From contig CP114561.1 in NCBI GenBank assembly GCA_028865235.1, positions 2,996,001 through 3,060,000 of the forward strand: 64,000 nucleotides of DNA. The letters run 5' to 3'. Numbering within the stretch: the first letter of the stretch is position 1; each line of letters begins with the position of its first letter. The DNA is from Candidatus Manganitrophus sp. Lineage in GTDB: Bacteria; Nitrospirota; Nitrospiria; SBBL01; Manganitrophaceae. Shown here piece after piece: positions 51,312 through 63,657 of the stretch. The notes beneath the pieces are model-generated. The model was given only the letters and a program-made list of their open reading frames with translations. It ran no database searches and had not been told where the DNA came from. The position numbers were made by a program, and so were the translations under genes.

Positions 51312-51887
51312 TTATTTCTTCTTTGTGACTGTGATTTTGAGTTCCTTGATTTTTTTTCGAAGGGTATTCCGGTTCATCCCGAGAAGGAGGGCCGCCTGGA
51401 TCTGGTTTCCATTGGTCTCTTTAAGGGCCAACGTGATCAGGGGCTTTTCAAACTCTTGTATCAGCAGGCTATAGAGGTTCTTGACCTCGCACTTTTTGAT
51501 TTTCCCGACGAAGTCGGCCAGTTTCTTCTCCACGAGCTCGGCCAGGTTGGGCTCGTGCCCATTCGTCTTCTCGAAGCCATCCCGATGGGGGGGCGTTTTG
51601 GAATGAAGGCTGAGCGCCGTCTCCCGGATCTGCCGGGTTGTCTTCTTCAACAACGGGGTGGAAGCGATAATGGCATAAAACTCCTGCCCCTCTCCCCTTA
51701 ACTTCTCGAGCGCTTTGATCTCTCGGTCCCAATCTCCTTCTGAATCGATGATAATCAGAGGGTGGCCGTTCCGGGCATGGGATTTCAGCGAGGCGGAAGA
51801 GGTCACCGTCGTGTTTTTACTCACCTCTTTTTGAAAGAGCGCAAGAAGCGCTTCATCTTTGTGGACGAGGAGGATATCAGGGGCCAT
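51312..51887 (-). CDS. Fis-type helix-turn-helix protein with receiver-like N-terminus
   Basis: 191 residues. The C-terminal 45 residues form a Fis/NtrC-type HTH (LITLALKETNGNQIQAALLL, GMNRNTLRKKIKEL). The N-terminal about 80 residues resemble a degenerate response-regulator receiver (PDILLVHKDEALLALFQ, PLIIIDSEGDWDREI), but the conserved aspartate pair and lysine pattern are not clear. A regulator is likely; targets unknown. Lies downstream of clpB on the same strand, 76 bases after its stop. Confidence 0.75.
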   Translation of the reverse strand: MAPDILLVHKDEALLALFQKEVSKNTTVTSSASLKSHARNGHPLIIIDSEGDWDREIKALEKLRGEGQEFYAIIASTPLLKKTTRQIRETALSLHSKTPPHRDGFEKTNGHEPNLAELVEKKLADFVGKIKKCEVKNLYSLLIQEFEKPLITLALKETNGNQIQAALLLGMNRNTLRKKIKELKITVTKKK

Positions 51888-51963
51888 GGGATGCTCCGCG
51901 TGGGGGATTGAGGGATGCCGGATTAAACGATGCGAAAGTGATCCCCCTGTCTACCACAGCCCT

Positions 51964-54596
<2,633 letters not shown>

Positions 54597-54731
54597 CGAA
54601 ACCTCCTCGTAGAATCAACCGTTTAATTTCAATATAAGCTTCTCCCGGAGTCAATTCAAGGTCAACCTGAATTGACAGAAGGGTCGCCAAATGGTACCCT
54701 TTTCAACAATACGGAGGTCAAGCTGAACGAT

Positions 54732-55408
54732 ATGAAGTTACGGATTCTTCTACTGATTTTATTGCTGGTTCCCACCCAGGTTTTTTCCATGGAGGTCTTC
54801 CAGTACGTTGATGAGTCGGGCACCGTCCATTTTACGAATGTTCCGACCGATCCCCGATACCGAAGACTCCAAGGCGGCCTAAAGAAAAGATCTTATATCG
54901 GAAAAGATCAGCGGCAAAAAATCCTCGGTTTTATTGAAAAAGAGGCGGCGGAACAAGGGATGGAACCGGCCCTGATCAAAGCGGTCGTTCGGGCGGAGTC
55001 CGATTTTAATGCCTTTGCGGTTTCATCGGCCGGCGCGCTCGGGCTGATGCAATTGATGCCCGCGACGGCGGCCGATCTCCGTTTGAGCGATCCGTTCGAT
55101 CCGGAGGAAAATATTCGGGGGGAATCCGGTACCTTCGATATCTGCTCGGCACCTTCAACAACGATTTGGTCCTATCGTTGGCCGCGTATCATGCGGGGAT
55201 GGGGAATGTTTTGAAACACGGCCGCATCCCCCCGATTGAAGAGACACAGATTTATGTAGAACGGGTTCTGCGTTTCTACAAGGATTATTTAGGAAAGAAA
55301 GGCCGCGGGCTGTCGGTCTATAAAGGAACGCGACCCACCGGAGAGATCGTTTATACCAACCGTCCGGAGAAATACGCCACCCTTCCCCTGAAACAATTCA
55401 GCGAATAA
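54732..55408 (+). CDS. Lytic transglycosylase with DUF4124-like N-terminus (one frameshift)
   Basis: About 225 residues. Signal peptide MKLRILLLILLLVPTQVFSM from ATG 54732 (a GGAGG lies 14 bases upstream, rather far). Then a DUF4124-type segment (VFQYVDESGTVHFTNVPTDP) and an SLT catalytic domain: ALIKAVVRAESDFNAFAVSS with the catalytic Glu, AGALGLMQLMPATAADL. After a missing G in the run 55127-55132 it continues IRYLRYLLGTFNNDLVLSLA, AYHAGMGNVLKHGRIPPIEET and YVERVLRFY. Cleaves peptidoglycan in the periplasm. Confidence 0.88.
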
Positions 55409-55424
55409 CATCCCGCTTACAACT

Positions 55425-57034
55425 TCATTCAATCTCTGAAAACCGCTTTCTCAAGGAGGCGCGGGTCAGGAGGACATGCCCCCGCGAGGAACCTTCATCC
55501 GGCAACGGGAAGTCTTCCCGGTAGTGGGCGCCGATGCTCTCTTTTCTTCTCAAGGCCGCCTCCATCATGGCAGCGGAGGCAATCAGCATATTCCGGGTTT
55601 CCAATGCCAACCTGGAAAGAGCCGGTTTCCTTAAGACCCAATCCCATCTTTTCCATCTCTCGATCGCCTCCAGGAGAGAGGATTCGCTCCGAATGATTCC
55701 GACGTGATTCCACATCGTCTCCCGAAGCTCTTTTTGGACCAGGAGGTATCGGTCGTCGGAAGCCGGTTTGAAGCGCTTCGGCGGGATCTCCGGCCTCTCC
55801 CCGGCGGAAGGGGTCGTCTGCGCGACCGCCTGGCCGACCCGCATCCCGAAGACCAATCCTTCTAGAAGAGAATTGCTCGCCAGTCGATTGGCGCCATGAA
55901 CGCCGGTGCAGGCCACTTCCCCCACCGCCCAGAGTCCGGGGAGGGACGTTTCACCGGAGAGGCCGGTTTTAATTCCTCCCATCAGGTAGTGGGCGCTGGG
56001 AGCCACCGGGATCCGATCACGCGTGATATCGATGCCGTACTGGAGGCAGGTCGCATAGATCATCGGAAAGCGTTCTTTAATAAAGCTTGCCTTCAGATGG
56101 GTCAGATCGAGGAAGACGTTTTGAATTTTCCCATGCTGCATTTCATCCCAGATGGCCCGGGTGACGACATCGCGCGGGGCCAGCTCTTTATCGGGATGAT
56201 ACCGATCCATGAACGGCTTTCCGTCGGCGTCCCGGAGGACCGCCCCTTCTCCCCGCATCGCCTCGGAGAGAAGGAAGCAGGGGGCCGAAGGGAGCGAGAG
56301 AGCGGTGGGGTGGAATTGGAAGAATTCCATGTCTTCGAGGGAGACGCCGGCCCGAAGCGCCATCGCGAGGCCGTCTCCGGTGGCGACCGGAGGGTTCGTG
56401 GTGCGTCGATAGACCTGGCCCGCTCCCCCGGTGGCCAGAATGACGGCGCGGGATTTGAAGAGCACCGGCCGCGCCGCCCGTTCATCCAGGACCCAGGCGC
56501 CGCCGCAGACCCGTTTTCGGCCTTTCGTCGTGATGAAGAGATCGAGGGTGAAGTGGCCGTTTCGAACGGAAATGTTCGGCCGTTTCTTGGCTTCCTCGAC
56601 GAGCGCCCGGACGATTTCATTTCCGGTGGCGTCCCCCTTCGCGCGCAGAATACGGCTCTGCCGGTGCGCCCCCTCCCGGGCGAAGGCATATCGATCGCCC
56701 ACTTTGTCGAACTCGGCCCCCCACGCGATGAGCTCGTGGATCCGCTGGGGCCCCTCTTCGACCAAGATCCGGACCGCTTCCGGGCGGCAGAGCCCTTCCC
56801 GGCGTCGATCGTGTCCTCGATGTGGGACTGGATCTCCTCCCCTTCTTCGCTGAGGGCGGCGGCGATCCCCCCTGCGCGAAGGCGGAGTTCGATTCATTTC
56901 CCCACCCTTTATTGAGAACGATCACCTCTCCATATCGGCTCGCTTCAATGGCCGCGCGAAGGCCCGCCACGCCGCTTCCGATGATTAAGAAATCGGTGGT
57001 GATCGGGGGGGGGCGATTTAGAACGTCCGGTCAC
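55425..57034 (-). CDS. nadB: L-aspartate oxidase (three frameshifts)
   Basis: Oxidises aspartate to iminoaspartate, the first step of de novo NAD synthesis. Start GTG 57034 with AGGAGG 8 bases upstream. N-terminal FAD fold FLIIGSGVAGLRAAIEASRYG, NESNSAFAQGGIAAAL, then REGAHRQSRILRAKGDATGN, ILATGGAGQVYRRTTNP, MEFFQFHPTALSLP, APSAHYLMGGIKTGLSGETS and GVHGANRLASNSLLEGLVFG. Breaks at the G9 run 57005-57013 and at two G/C runs near 56868 and 56800. C-terminal helical domain complete. Joined length about 536 residues. Confidence 0.92.
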
Positions 57035-57035
57035 T

Positions 57036-57497
57036 TTAAATCCCTCCTTGGATAATCCCGAAGGGGGGATCGCCCCGGATCTCCAAAAGAAGCGGGGTTT
57101 CTCCGGTGGTCCAAACAAAAAGGGCGTGCCCTTTCTTCTCAAGGGGAGGGGCGCCCGGTTCCCTCTTCCAGACCCCTCCCCAATGAACGGCGGTCGAGAT
57201 CGATTCTTGGCGAACTTCAACACGATCAATCTTCATGTCGATCTTCATCTCGGAGAATGTCGCCAAGTCTTTGAGGATCTGTTCCTTGAAGGAAGGAAGC
57301 GACTTGAAGGAAGGGTCGAGGCTCGAGAGGAACTTTTTTTCATCTTTTTTCTCATACGATTCTGTTATACTCACGACGGCTTGCCGGATCCGGTCGACCT
57401 GCTCGGATACGGGAGAGGGCTGCGTCGGGGTGGTCGCGCACCCTGCAAGGAAGAAGAAAAGCAGGGAGAGGAAAAACCCGGCCCGACGAATCAGCAG
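57036..57497 (-). CDS. Small lipoprotein of unknown function (start uncertain)
   Basis: The open frame extends upstream of the first canonical start (GTG 57374) to encode a clear lipoprotein signal: LLIRRAGFFLSLLFFFLAGC followed by ATTPTQPSPVSEQVDRIRQAV. No ATG, GTG or TTG opens this part, so either a CTG (57497 or 57494) is used or a base is missing upstream. The mature part (about 125 residues) looks like a single alpha/beta domain of the kind found in stress or periplasmic proteins (YEKKDEKKFLSSLDPSFKSL, IDRVEVRQESISTAVHWGGVW). Not recognised. It ends one base before nadB. Confidence 0.65.
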   Translation of the reverse strand: MLIRRAGFFLSLLFFFLAGCATTPTQPSPVSEQVDRIRQAVVSITESYEKKDEKKFLSSLDPSFKSLPSFKEQILKDLATFSEMKIDMKIDRVEVRQESISTAVHWGGVWKREPGAPPLEKKGHALFVWTTGETPLLLEIRGDPPFGIIQGGI

Positions 57498-57683
57498 GAC
57501 GGGCGCGAATATCGCATCGCGGCGGTCGCGCGCAGGGTGATCTTTGGTTCGAATGGGTTGGATTAGGGAACGCCGATGCTTCTGAATGGTCCTCCTCCTC
57601 TCAATGTAATGAATTCGCTATATTGTTTATAATCGTCCGATTATAATGTGGGATAGAGAAGGGGGTCAAGTCATCTTTGTCGG

Positions 57684-57712
57684 TTGACTTTTTCGGCCAT
57701 TCTTGTTACAAA
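57684..57712 (+). promoter_or_regulatory. Promoter of the DASS transporter gene
   Basis: TTGACT (57684-57689), 17-base spacer, TACAAA (57707-57712), about 30 bases before the ATG. Confidence 0.5.
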
Positions 57713-57742
57713 AAAATTTTCCTGCGTTTCTTGGTCATTTGA

Positions 57743-59145
57743 ATGGCATTGGTGTCGGAACTCCTGAAACGGAAATGGATCTTCATCGGTCTTGCTGTCG
57801 GTTTTGTGATGTTGATGATCCCGGTTCCGGAGGGCCTGACGCCGGTCGGAATGAAGGCGCTGGCCTTGGTGGTCGTCGCCTTCATCTTCTTCATGACCGA
57901 GCCGGTGCCGCTCCCGGGGGTCGCCCTTTTTATTGCGGTCTCTCAGGTCCTCCTGGGGCTTGAAAAACCGACCGGCGTGGCTCAGTCGTTTATGAGCGAC
58001 TCCGTTTTTTTATCATGGGGTCGCTTATGATCGCCGCGGCGATCGTCAAGCAGAACCTCGACAAGCGGATCGCCCTGGCGATCGTCCGGTTGACCGGCCC
58101 CCGGATCGAGCGGATTGTGCTCGGCTTGGTTTCCGTTTCCGCCGTTATTGCGTCTTTCATTGGAGAACATACCGTGTCGGCCATGATGTTGCCGGTCGGG
58201 GTCGCCCTGATCAAGTTTACATCGGACGATCGGAAGAAAGTGAAGAATCTTTCGATTCTCCTGATGCTCTCCATCGCGTATGGGGCGATGATCGCCGCGA
58301 TCGGGACCCCTTCCGGAGGGGCGCGCAACGCGATCATGCTTGCTTATTGGAAAGAGCTCTTCGGGTTGAATTTAACCTATTTTCAATGGGTGGTCGCCGC
58401 TTATCCGATCATTCTGTTGGAAATTCCGTTCGTGGCCTATCTCCTTTATCGTTCCTTTTCGCCGGAGGTGAAGGATCTCTCCCCGGCGATTTCGGCCCTT
58501 CGGGCCAAGGTAGAGGAAGAGGGAAAACTGACCCGGCAGGATTGGGTGACGATCGGCATCTTTTTGATCACCGTGGTGATGTGGATGACGATCTCGGATC
58601 AAATCGGCCTCGGCATTACCGCCCTGATCGGTGTTCTTCTTTTCATGGTGGCCGGGGTGGTGCGCTGGGAGGATCTGAATAACAACGTCAATTGGGGAAC
58701 GATCCTGGTCTACGGCGGGGCGATCTCCCTCGGCATCATGATGAAGCAGTCCGGGGTGGCGGAGTGGATTGCGAAGTCGTTCCTGACCTGGGTGGAGCCG
58801 ATCGGCATCCATCAGGGTGTCCCCCTGCTGGCGGCGATGAGTCTGTTGACGGTGGTGCTCTCCTCCTTCATGAGCAGCGGGGCGACGGTGGGGATGCTCG
58901 GTCCGATCACCCTTCAGATCGCGAGCCTTTCGGGGACCTCGATCGTCCAGGCCGGATTTGTCACGGTGATTTCGACGTCGTTCGTCTATTTGACCTCGGT
59001 CGCGTCGCCGGCATGCAACATCATCTACGGCGGGGGCTATCTGAATCGGACCGATTTCCTCAAGGCCGGATGGAAATTGGTTTTGGTCTCTTTCCTTCTC
59101 CTCCTGTTGATCAGCGCGGGATATTGGAGGATGCTTGGGATTTGA
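57743..59145 (+). CDS. SLC13/DASS-family anion-sodium symporter (one frameshift)
   Basis: About 467 residues with roughly 11-12 transmembrane helices. N-terminal part MALVSELLKRKWIFIGLAVG, FIFFMTEPVPLPGVALFIAV; the T7 run 58007-58013 needs one more T to read SDSVFFIMGSLMIAAA. Family features include ASFIGEHTVSAMMLPVGVAL, GAMIAAIGTPSGGARNAIM and the second inverted half with SSFMSSGATVGMLGPITLQI. Substrate may be sulfate, dicarboxylate or another anion; not decidable here. Followed after 9 bases by uspA. Confidence 0.88.
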
Positions 59146-59154
59146 CGGTCGATC

Positions 59155-60086
59155 ATGAAATTTTTAATGTGCACCGACGGGGAAGATGAAGCGGAGGCGG
59201 CGATCCGTTTTGGGGGAAGGCTGGCGAAGGAGATGAATGCCGACGTCAGCGTGCTCCACGTCCGCAGGCCGGTCTCCTCGTCGGAGCGGGTGCAATTGAC
59301 CGCCACCCGTAAGAAGCTGTCGTCGTGGGACCTTGATATCCCCGGCGTCGATTATTTGACCCGGGCGCGGGAGATCTTGGATGAAGTCGGACTCACCCCG
59401 GTCCCCTTGTCCAAAGAGAAGCACAGCCGGGCCTTTGAGGGAGGGGTCCAGGGGGCGACGGAGCTCTACCTGGTCGGGGCCGGCGGCGAAAACGTCCGCC
59501 TGCGCCTGCGCGAAGGAGATCCGGTTGAACAGATCTTGGAAGAGGCGCAGGTCGGAGATTACGATCTGATCATCCTCGGCTCCCACGGGCGCCAAGGGAT
59601 CGGAAGTTATTTTGTCGGAAGCACCGCGCTCCGCGTCGCCGATCTGGCCGCCTGCAGCGTTCTGATCGCGAAGAACATACGGCAGGATCATAATTTCCTT
59701 CTCTGCACCGACGGTTCCGAGCTGGCCGAGAAGGCGGAGATTGCAGGGGCCGAGATGGCCCGGGTGTTGGGGGCGAAGGTGACGATCCTCTCGGTGGCGG
59801 AGGAGGAGAGCCGGCGCGAAGAGGCGCTGCAGAGCGCGCGCCGGGCCGAAATGATCTTGGCGCAGATGGGCATTGAGGCGAAATTGAAGGTTCGGGTCGG
59901 TCCTCCTTCGCAAGAGATCATCGCGGAGGCGAAAGACCATGATATCGTCGTCATGGGGGCGAGCGGCAGCTCCGCCGTGAGAAAGTTTTTCTGGGGAGTG
60001 TTCCTCTGAAGGTGATGGAGTATGGCGCGTGTCCGGTCCTCATCGTTCGGGAAAAGCGAGGAAAAATTCCGCTACAGGCGGGTTGA
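59155..60086 (+). CDS. Tandem universal stress protein (one frameshift near the end)
   Basis: About 310 residues with two Usp domains: MKFLMCTDGEDEAEAAIRFG and DLIILGSHGRQGIGSYFVGS, then NFLLCTDGSELAEKAEIAGA and DIVVMGASGSSAVRKFFWG. The ATP-binding G-x2-G-x9-G(S/T) pattern is complete in the second domain if one G is added near 59996, after which SVPLKVMEYGACPVLIVREK continues to the TGA at 60084. Probably co-transcribed with the transporter, which suggests a regulatory or sensing link, though this is inference. Confidence 0.88.
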
Positions 60087-60120
60087 TGAGATCCGCAATT
60101 TAATCAAATAAGGAGACTGT

Positions 60121-60210
60121 ATGTCGCGTGTCGTTAAGAAGAGAAGAAAGAAAATGCGAAAACACAAATATCGGAAGTTGCGGAAGAGAACGAGGCACTC
60201 GAGAAGGTAA
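60121..60210 (+). CDS. 29-residue bS22/AURKAIP1-like basic protein
   Basis: MSRVVKKRRKKMRKHKYRKL and nine more residues ending RTRHSRR. Only 29 residues, almost all basic, with AAGGAG 5 bases before ATG. The pattern KKRRKKMRKHKxRKLxKxTR matches the AURKAIP1/COX24 family, whose mitochondrial member is ribosomal protein mS38 and whose mycobacterial member was named bS22. A small-ribosomal-subunit protein is therefore likely. It lies alone, 34 bases after uspA. Confidence 0.85.
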   Translation: MSRVVKKRRKKMRKHKYRKLRKRTRHSRR

Positions 60211-60338
60211 GTTTCGCCGACGCAGTCGGGACGATCTCTGTCGAAAGGAATCGTTCACCCGCAAGGGATCGAATGACCCCGATATCCGGTGAAGTGTCAC
60301 GCGCCAACATCACCGATCTGATTTCCGACGCTTCCTCT

Positions 60339-60369
60339 TTGACAAACGCTCCTTCTCGTGTGTTATACT
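60339..60369 (+). promoter_or_regulatory. Promoter of mrp
   Basis: TTGACA (60339-60344), then TTATAC at 60363-60368 (18-base spacer) or TATACT at 60364-60369 (19). About 40 bases before the ATG. Confidence 0.65.
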
Positions 60370-60406
60370 GAGGAAAATTTTAGCTTTTAAGGCTGCGGGA
60401 GGGATC

Positions 60407-61481
60407 ATGGCAAAAATAACCGAAGAGCAGGTGATGAAAGCGCTCAGTCATGTGATTGAGCCGGAGTTATTCAAGGACATCGTTACCTTGAACATGGTCA
60501 AAGAGGTCCAGGTGGATGGGAACAATGTTTCCTTCACCGTTGTCCTGACGACCCCCGCCTGCCCGCTGAAGGATGAGATCACCCACCGCGCCGAGAAGGC
60601 GTTGCGACAACACGTTCCGGAAGTCGGCAAGATCGACGTCAACTACACCGCCAATGTGACCGCCGGAAAAAGCCAGGTGAAAGAGAATTTCATCCCGGGG
60701 GTGAAGAATACGATCGCGATCAGCAGCGGCAAGGGGGGGTCGGCAAATCGACCGTCAGCGTCAATCTGGCGGTGGCCCTGGCGCAGACCGGCGCCCGGGT
60801 GGGATTGATGGATGCCGACATCTACGGGCCGAACGTTCCGTTGATGATGGGGATCAAATCCCCTCCGAAGCCGGAGGGGAGAAGCTCTTGCCGGCCGAAA
60901 GCCATGGGGTGAAGCTAATCTCGATGGCCTTCTTTGTCCCGGACGATACCCCGATGATCTGGCGGGGGCCGATGGTCCACGGCGCCATCATGCAGTTCCT
61001 CCGGGATGTGATTTGGGGGGATCTCGATTATCTCCTGGTCGATCTTCCGCCGGGGACCGGCGACGCGCAGCTCTCCATCGCGCAACTGGTCCCGCTGACC
61101 GGGGCGGTCATCGTCACGACCCCTCAGGAGGTCGCGCTGCTTGATTCCAAAAAGGGCTTGGCGATGTTCCAGAAGGTCCATGTTCCGGTCCTCGGGATCG
61201 TCGAGAACATGAGCTTTTTCGAATGTCCGCATTGCCATGAGAAGACCGAGATCTTCAGCCGCGGCGGCGGGAAAGCGGCGGCGGAGAAGCTGGGGGTGTC
61301 GTTCTTGGGAGAGGTCCCGATCGATCCCGCCATTCGAGAAGGGGGAGACACCGGCATGCCGATTGTGGTGGCCGACCCGAAGTCCCCTCAGGCCCAGGCG
61401 TTCATGAATATTGCGAAGACGCTGGCGGGGCACATCTCGGTGCGGAATTCGAATGAGATCAAGTTGACGATTATTCAGTAG
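60407..61481 (+). CDS. mrp: Mrp/ApbC iron-sulfur carrier ATPase (two frameshifts)
   Basis: About 358 residues. N-terminal MIP18/DUF59 domain ([32 protein letters not shown]) and a P-loop domain with the deviant Walker [68 protein letters not shown] with the CxxC used for cluster binding. Breaks at the G7 run near 60733-60741 and a G4 run near 60880. Believed to carry Fe-S clusters to target proteins. Confidence 0.93.
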
Positions 61482-61505
61482 AGAAATTTTTTCCTTTAAA
61501 TAACG

Positions 61506-61541
61506 AAGGCGAGAGGAATTTTTTTCCTCTCGCCTTTTTTT
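61506..61541 (+). terminator. Rho-independent terminator after mrp
   Basis: Stem aaggcgagaggaa/ttcctctcgcctt (13 pairs), 5-base T loop, followed by a T run. Confidence 0.9.
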
Positions 61542-61767
61542 GGATGTTCGCATACTTAAATTACCTCGACTTTCTATTCCCCTCCAAGATCTCTGCCGAA
61601 TTTATTCGTCCGATTGCGACCCTTCTTCAATTTGTTCATGCCGGACTCATTTTTCCCGCCGCCCTTCACGGAACGCCAAAAGAGAAAAAAGAATGTCAAA
61701 GAAATGTCGGCCATGCTCTGGCGGGAAGTGACGCTCCGCCAATAATCTGATCGATTACGGTTTTCGT
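61542..61767 (+). other. Region between two terminators, no supported gene
   Basis: About 225 bases between the mrp terminator and a second terminator. An unconvincing frame of 68 residues spans it. A 12-residue frame starting near 61693 (MSKKCRPCSGGK) has a CxxC and resembles the first residues of ribosomal protein L28, but the following sequence does not continue as L28. Confidence 0.4.
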
Positions 61768-61798
61768 AAGGGCAGGCCGGCGGGCCTGCCCTTTTTTA
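61768..61798 (+). terminator. Rho-independent terminator
   Basis: Stem aagggcaggcc/ggcctgccctt (11 pairs) with 4-base loop and a TTTTTT tail. No clear gene precedes it. Confidence 0.85.
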
Positions 61799-62210
61799 TT
61801 GCTGTGTGTTGTTCCTCGTTTCAGTCCCCACCTAAGCACCCAACCTTCCTTGACACCTTTTGGCTACGCCGATATCCTTGAGTGGGATTTCTGAGTTGAA
61901 CCGGGTTATTCCACGGTGAACAGTGCAGTGGGGAGTTTGTAGAGATTGGGAAAGGATTGTCAGCCGGTATCGATGCATATAACAACTGCTCAAAGATGAG
62001 TCAAGAGCAGACTGGACCCCTTTGGATGGATATTTTTGTGCGGTAGAGAATAATCGTAGATATTTTCCAGAAAAGAAATTATTCGGCGGAATCTAAATGA
62101 ACTTATAAGGTTGTTAAGTTACAGCCACCACATACTGGAGGGTCGCTGAACCGTACAGGTCATAGTAGTACTCTTTCTGGCCGAAAATAAAGCGGGTAAG
62201 GAGATATTCG
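61799..62210. other. Intergenic, AT-richer, no supported gene
   Basis: About 410 bases. No long frame on either strand and no strong hairpin. Composition changes here from the GC-rich core to the AT-rich accessory end of the window. Confidence 0.5.
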
Positions 62211-62759
62211 ATGAATTGTCTTAGGCTATGGAATTATCTAATTATTATTTTCCTCCTCCATATGGGAACCTTAACCGCCTATTCAAAGAGTTTGAGGGTA
62301 ACTGCCGAAGAATTAAAAACAGAAGTTACATTGGAAGTTATACCGACGAAGGAGAGGTTTGTTGCTAGCGATCGACTTTTTCATATCAAGGTCATTTTTA
62401 AGAATCGCTTATCGTCCACATTGTGGTTAAACAAGGCATATAATTATTCCTCATCTCTCTCTGAACTAAAATTTGAAGCTTTATCCCCAAGCGGGAAACG
62501 AATACCTCAGGCTTTTCATTTTGAACCACGACGGTCGGATTTAAACAAGGGAGATTTTATAAGAACTAAAAGTGGTGAGGCTTATGAAACAATAGAAGAT
62601 GTCCGATGGGTTTACCTTTTTGCAAAGGAGATTGGCACATATAAAATCACAGCTACTTATAAGAACAATCATAATGGTAAAGAGTTTGGCGTGGATGCCT
62701 GGATAGGGGAGGCGCAATCTAACACGGCCACATTTGAAGTGGTTTCAGATCAAAAATGA
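62211..62759 (+). CDS. Secreted protein of unknown function
   Basis: 182 residues, ATG with GGAG 7 bases upstream. Signal peptide (LWNYLIIIFLLHMGTLTAYS), then a beta-rich domain: VTLEVIPTKERFVASDRLFH, IKVIFKNRLSSTLWLNKAYN, DVRWVYLFAKEIGTYKITATY. This looks like an immunoglobulin-like fold of the type found in DUF-style periplasmic proteins, judged by strand pattern only. AT-rich codons differ from the core genes, a sign of later acquisition. No recognisable catalytic motif. Confidence 0.7.
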   Translation: MNCLRLWNYLIIIFLLHMGTLTAYSKSLRVTAEELKTEVTLEVIPTKERFVASDRLFHIKVIFKNRLSSTLWLNKAYNYSSSLSELKFEALSPSGKRIPQAFHFEPRRSDLNKGDFIRTKSGEAYETIEDVRWVYLFAKEIGTYKITATYKNNHNGKEFGVDAWIGEAQSNTATFEVVSDQK

Positions 62760-62848
62760 AAAAAGGGTCAATAAATTATAACGCATAAGAGTTTGTTCAT
62801 GGCAACTTTTAGGCATCACGAAGGTGAAGAGGAGATGAAACGATTCGC

Positions 62849-62911
62849 ATGTCCCGTCCACTTCGCATAGAGTTTCCTGATGCCTACTACCACCTGATGA
62901 ATCGAGGCTAG
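62849..62911 (+). pseudogene. Truncated REP-associated tyrosine transposase (RAYT) N-terminus
   Basis: Reads MSRPLRIEFPDAYYHLMNRG and then a stop. This matches the conserved opening of TnpA-REP/Y1 transposases (family consensus roughly M-x-RPLRIE-x-PGA-x-YHV-x-x-RG). Everything after residue 20 is gone, so the gene is dead or only its 5' end was left by a rearrangement. It gives a possible source for the palindromic repeats elsewhere in the window. Confidence 0.75.
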
Positions 62912-62947
62912 CCGGGCAGGAGTTCTTTACTGAGTGATTTCTAATTT

Positions 62948-63582
62948 ATGATTAAAGTATTCATTTCATCTTTGGCTTTGATTATATTTTTGTCTCCTCC
63001 CTTGCCCACGCCGAGCAGCGTGATTTTCAAAAAATCCTCAGCATTCTTGAGAAGGATGCAGAAGTAAAGGCCTTTATACCTTGTTATTTGAATGTCTATA
63101 CGAATGCGGTTTGTCTCGTCACCGAGAAGGTCGTGGTTGAAGGGGAAAGTGAATTTCATAAAAGATCATTTCTTGTCTACAACATTGAACGCGGTAAGGC
63201 AGATAGAATTTTCCTATACGAACAAGAGGAATATAGCGGTCTCCTTGAAATTACTCAAGTAGATCATTTAACTACTATGGCGATTTGGGCAACTGGGAGT
63301 GCGACGATTATTACCTTGTTTCGCGTTATTGATAAGGAGATCAAACTTGTGTTGGAGATTGGCAGCAAGTTTTCACCTGAAATCGTCGATCTCAGTGGAG
63401 ATTTTATCCCTGAAATTTTGATAAGTCGTGGTGAATGGATTGTGGAGAAGGATGGCCATCGAGAGTTTAGACCGGTGAAAACATCAATCTATAAATTTCA
63501 AAAGGATAAAAGCAAATATGTAGAGACCCAAGTCGTTCCATGGAAGGACCGATTTACTATTTCTGAGCAAAAGCCAAAGTGA
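62948..63582 (+). CDS. Secreted protein of unknown function (one frameshift)
   Basis: About 211 residues after one T is added in the T5 run 62987-62991. That gives a signal peptide MIKVFISSLALIIF and FVSSLAHAEQ, followed by RDFQKILSILEKDAEVKAFI. The remainder has alternating beta strands (KRSFLVYNIERGKADRIFLY, TMAIWATGSATIITLFRVID, EIVDLSGDFIPEILISRGEW). The motif DLSGDFIPEILIS resembles an FG-GAP/VCBS-like calcium loop without being a full match. AT-rich like its neighbours. Family not recognised. Confidence 0.68.
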
Positions 63583-63657
63583 GAAGCGAGCAGGGGTCAA
63601 GTGGGGGTTTGAATGAAAAAAATGGTAGGCAGACCTGGTTTCTGGGAGATACATGTA

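Noticed and set aside
61693-61731. 12-residue frame similar to the start of ribosomal protein L28 (rpmB)
   Set aside because: Only the MSKKC-x-x-C start matches; the next codons do not continue as L28 in any frame.
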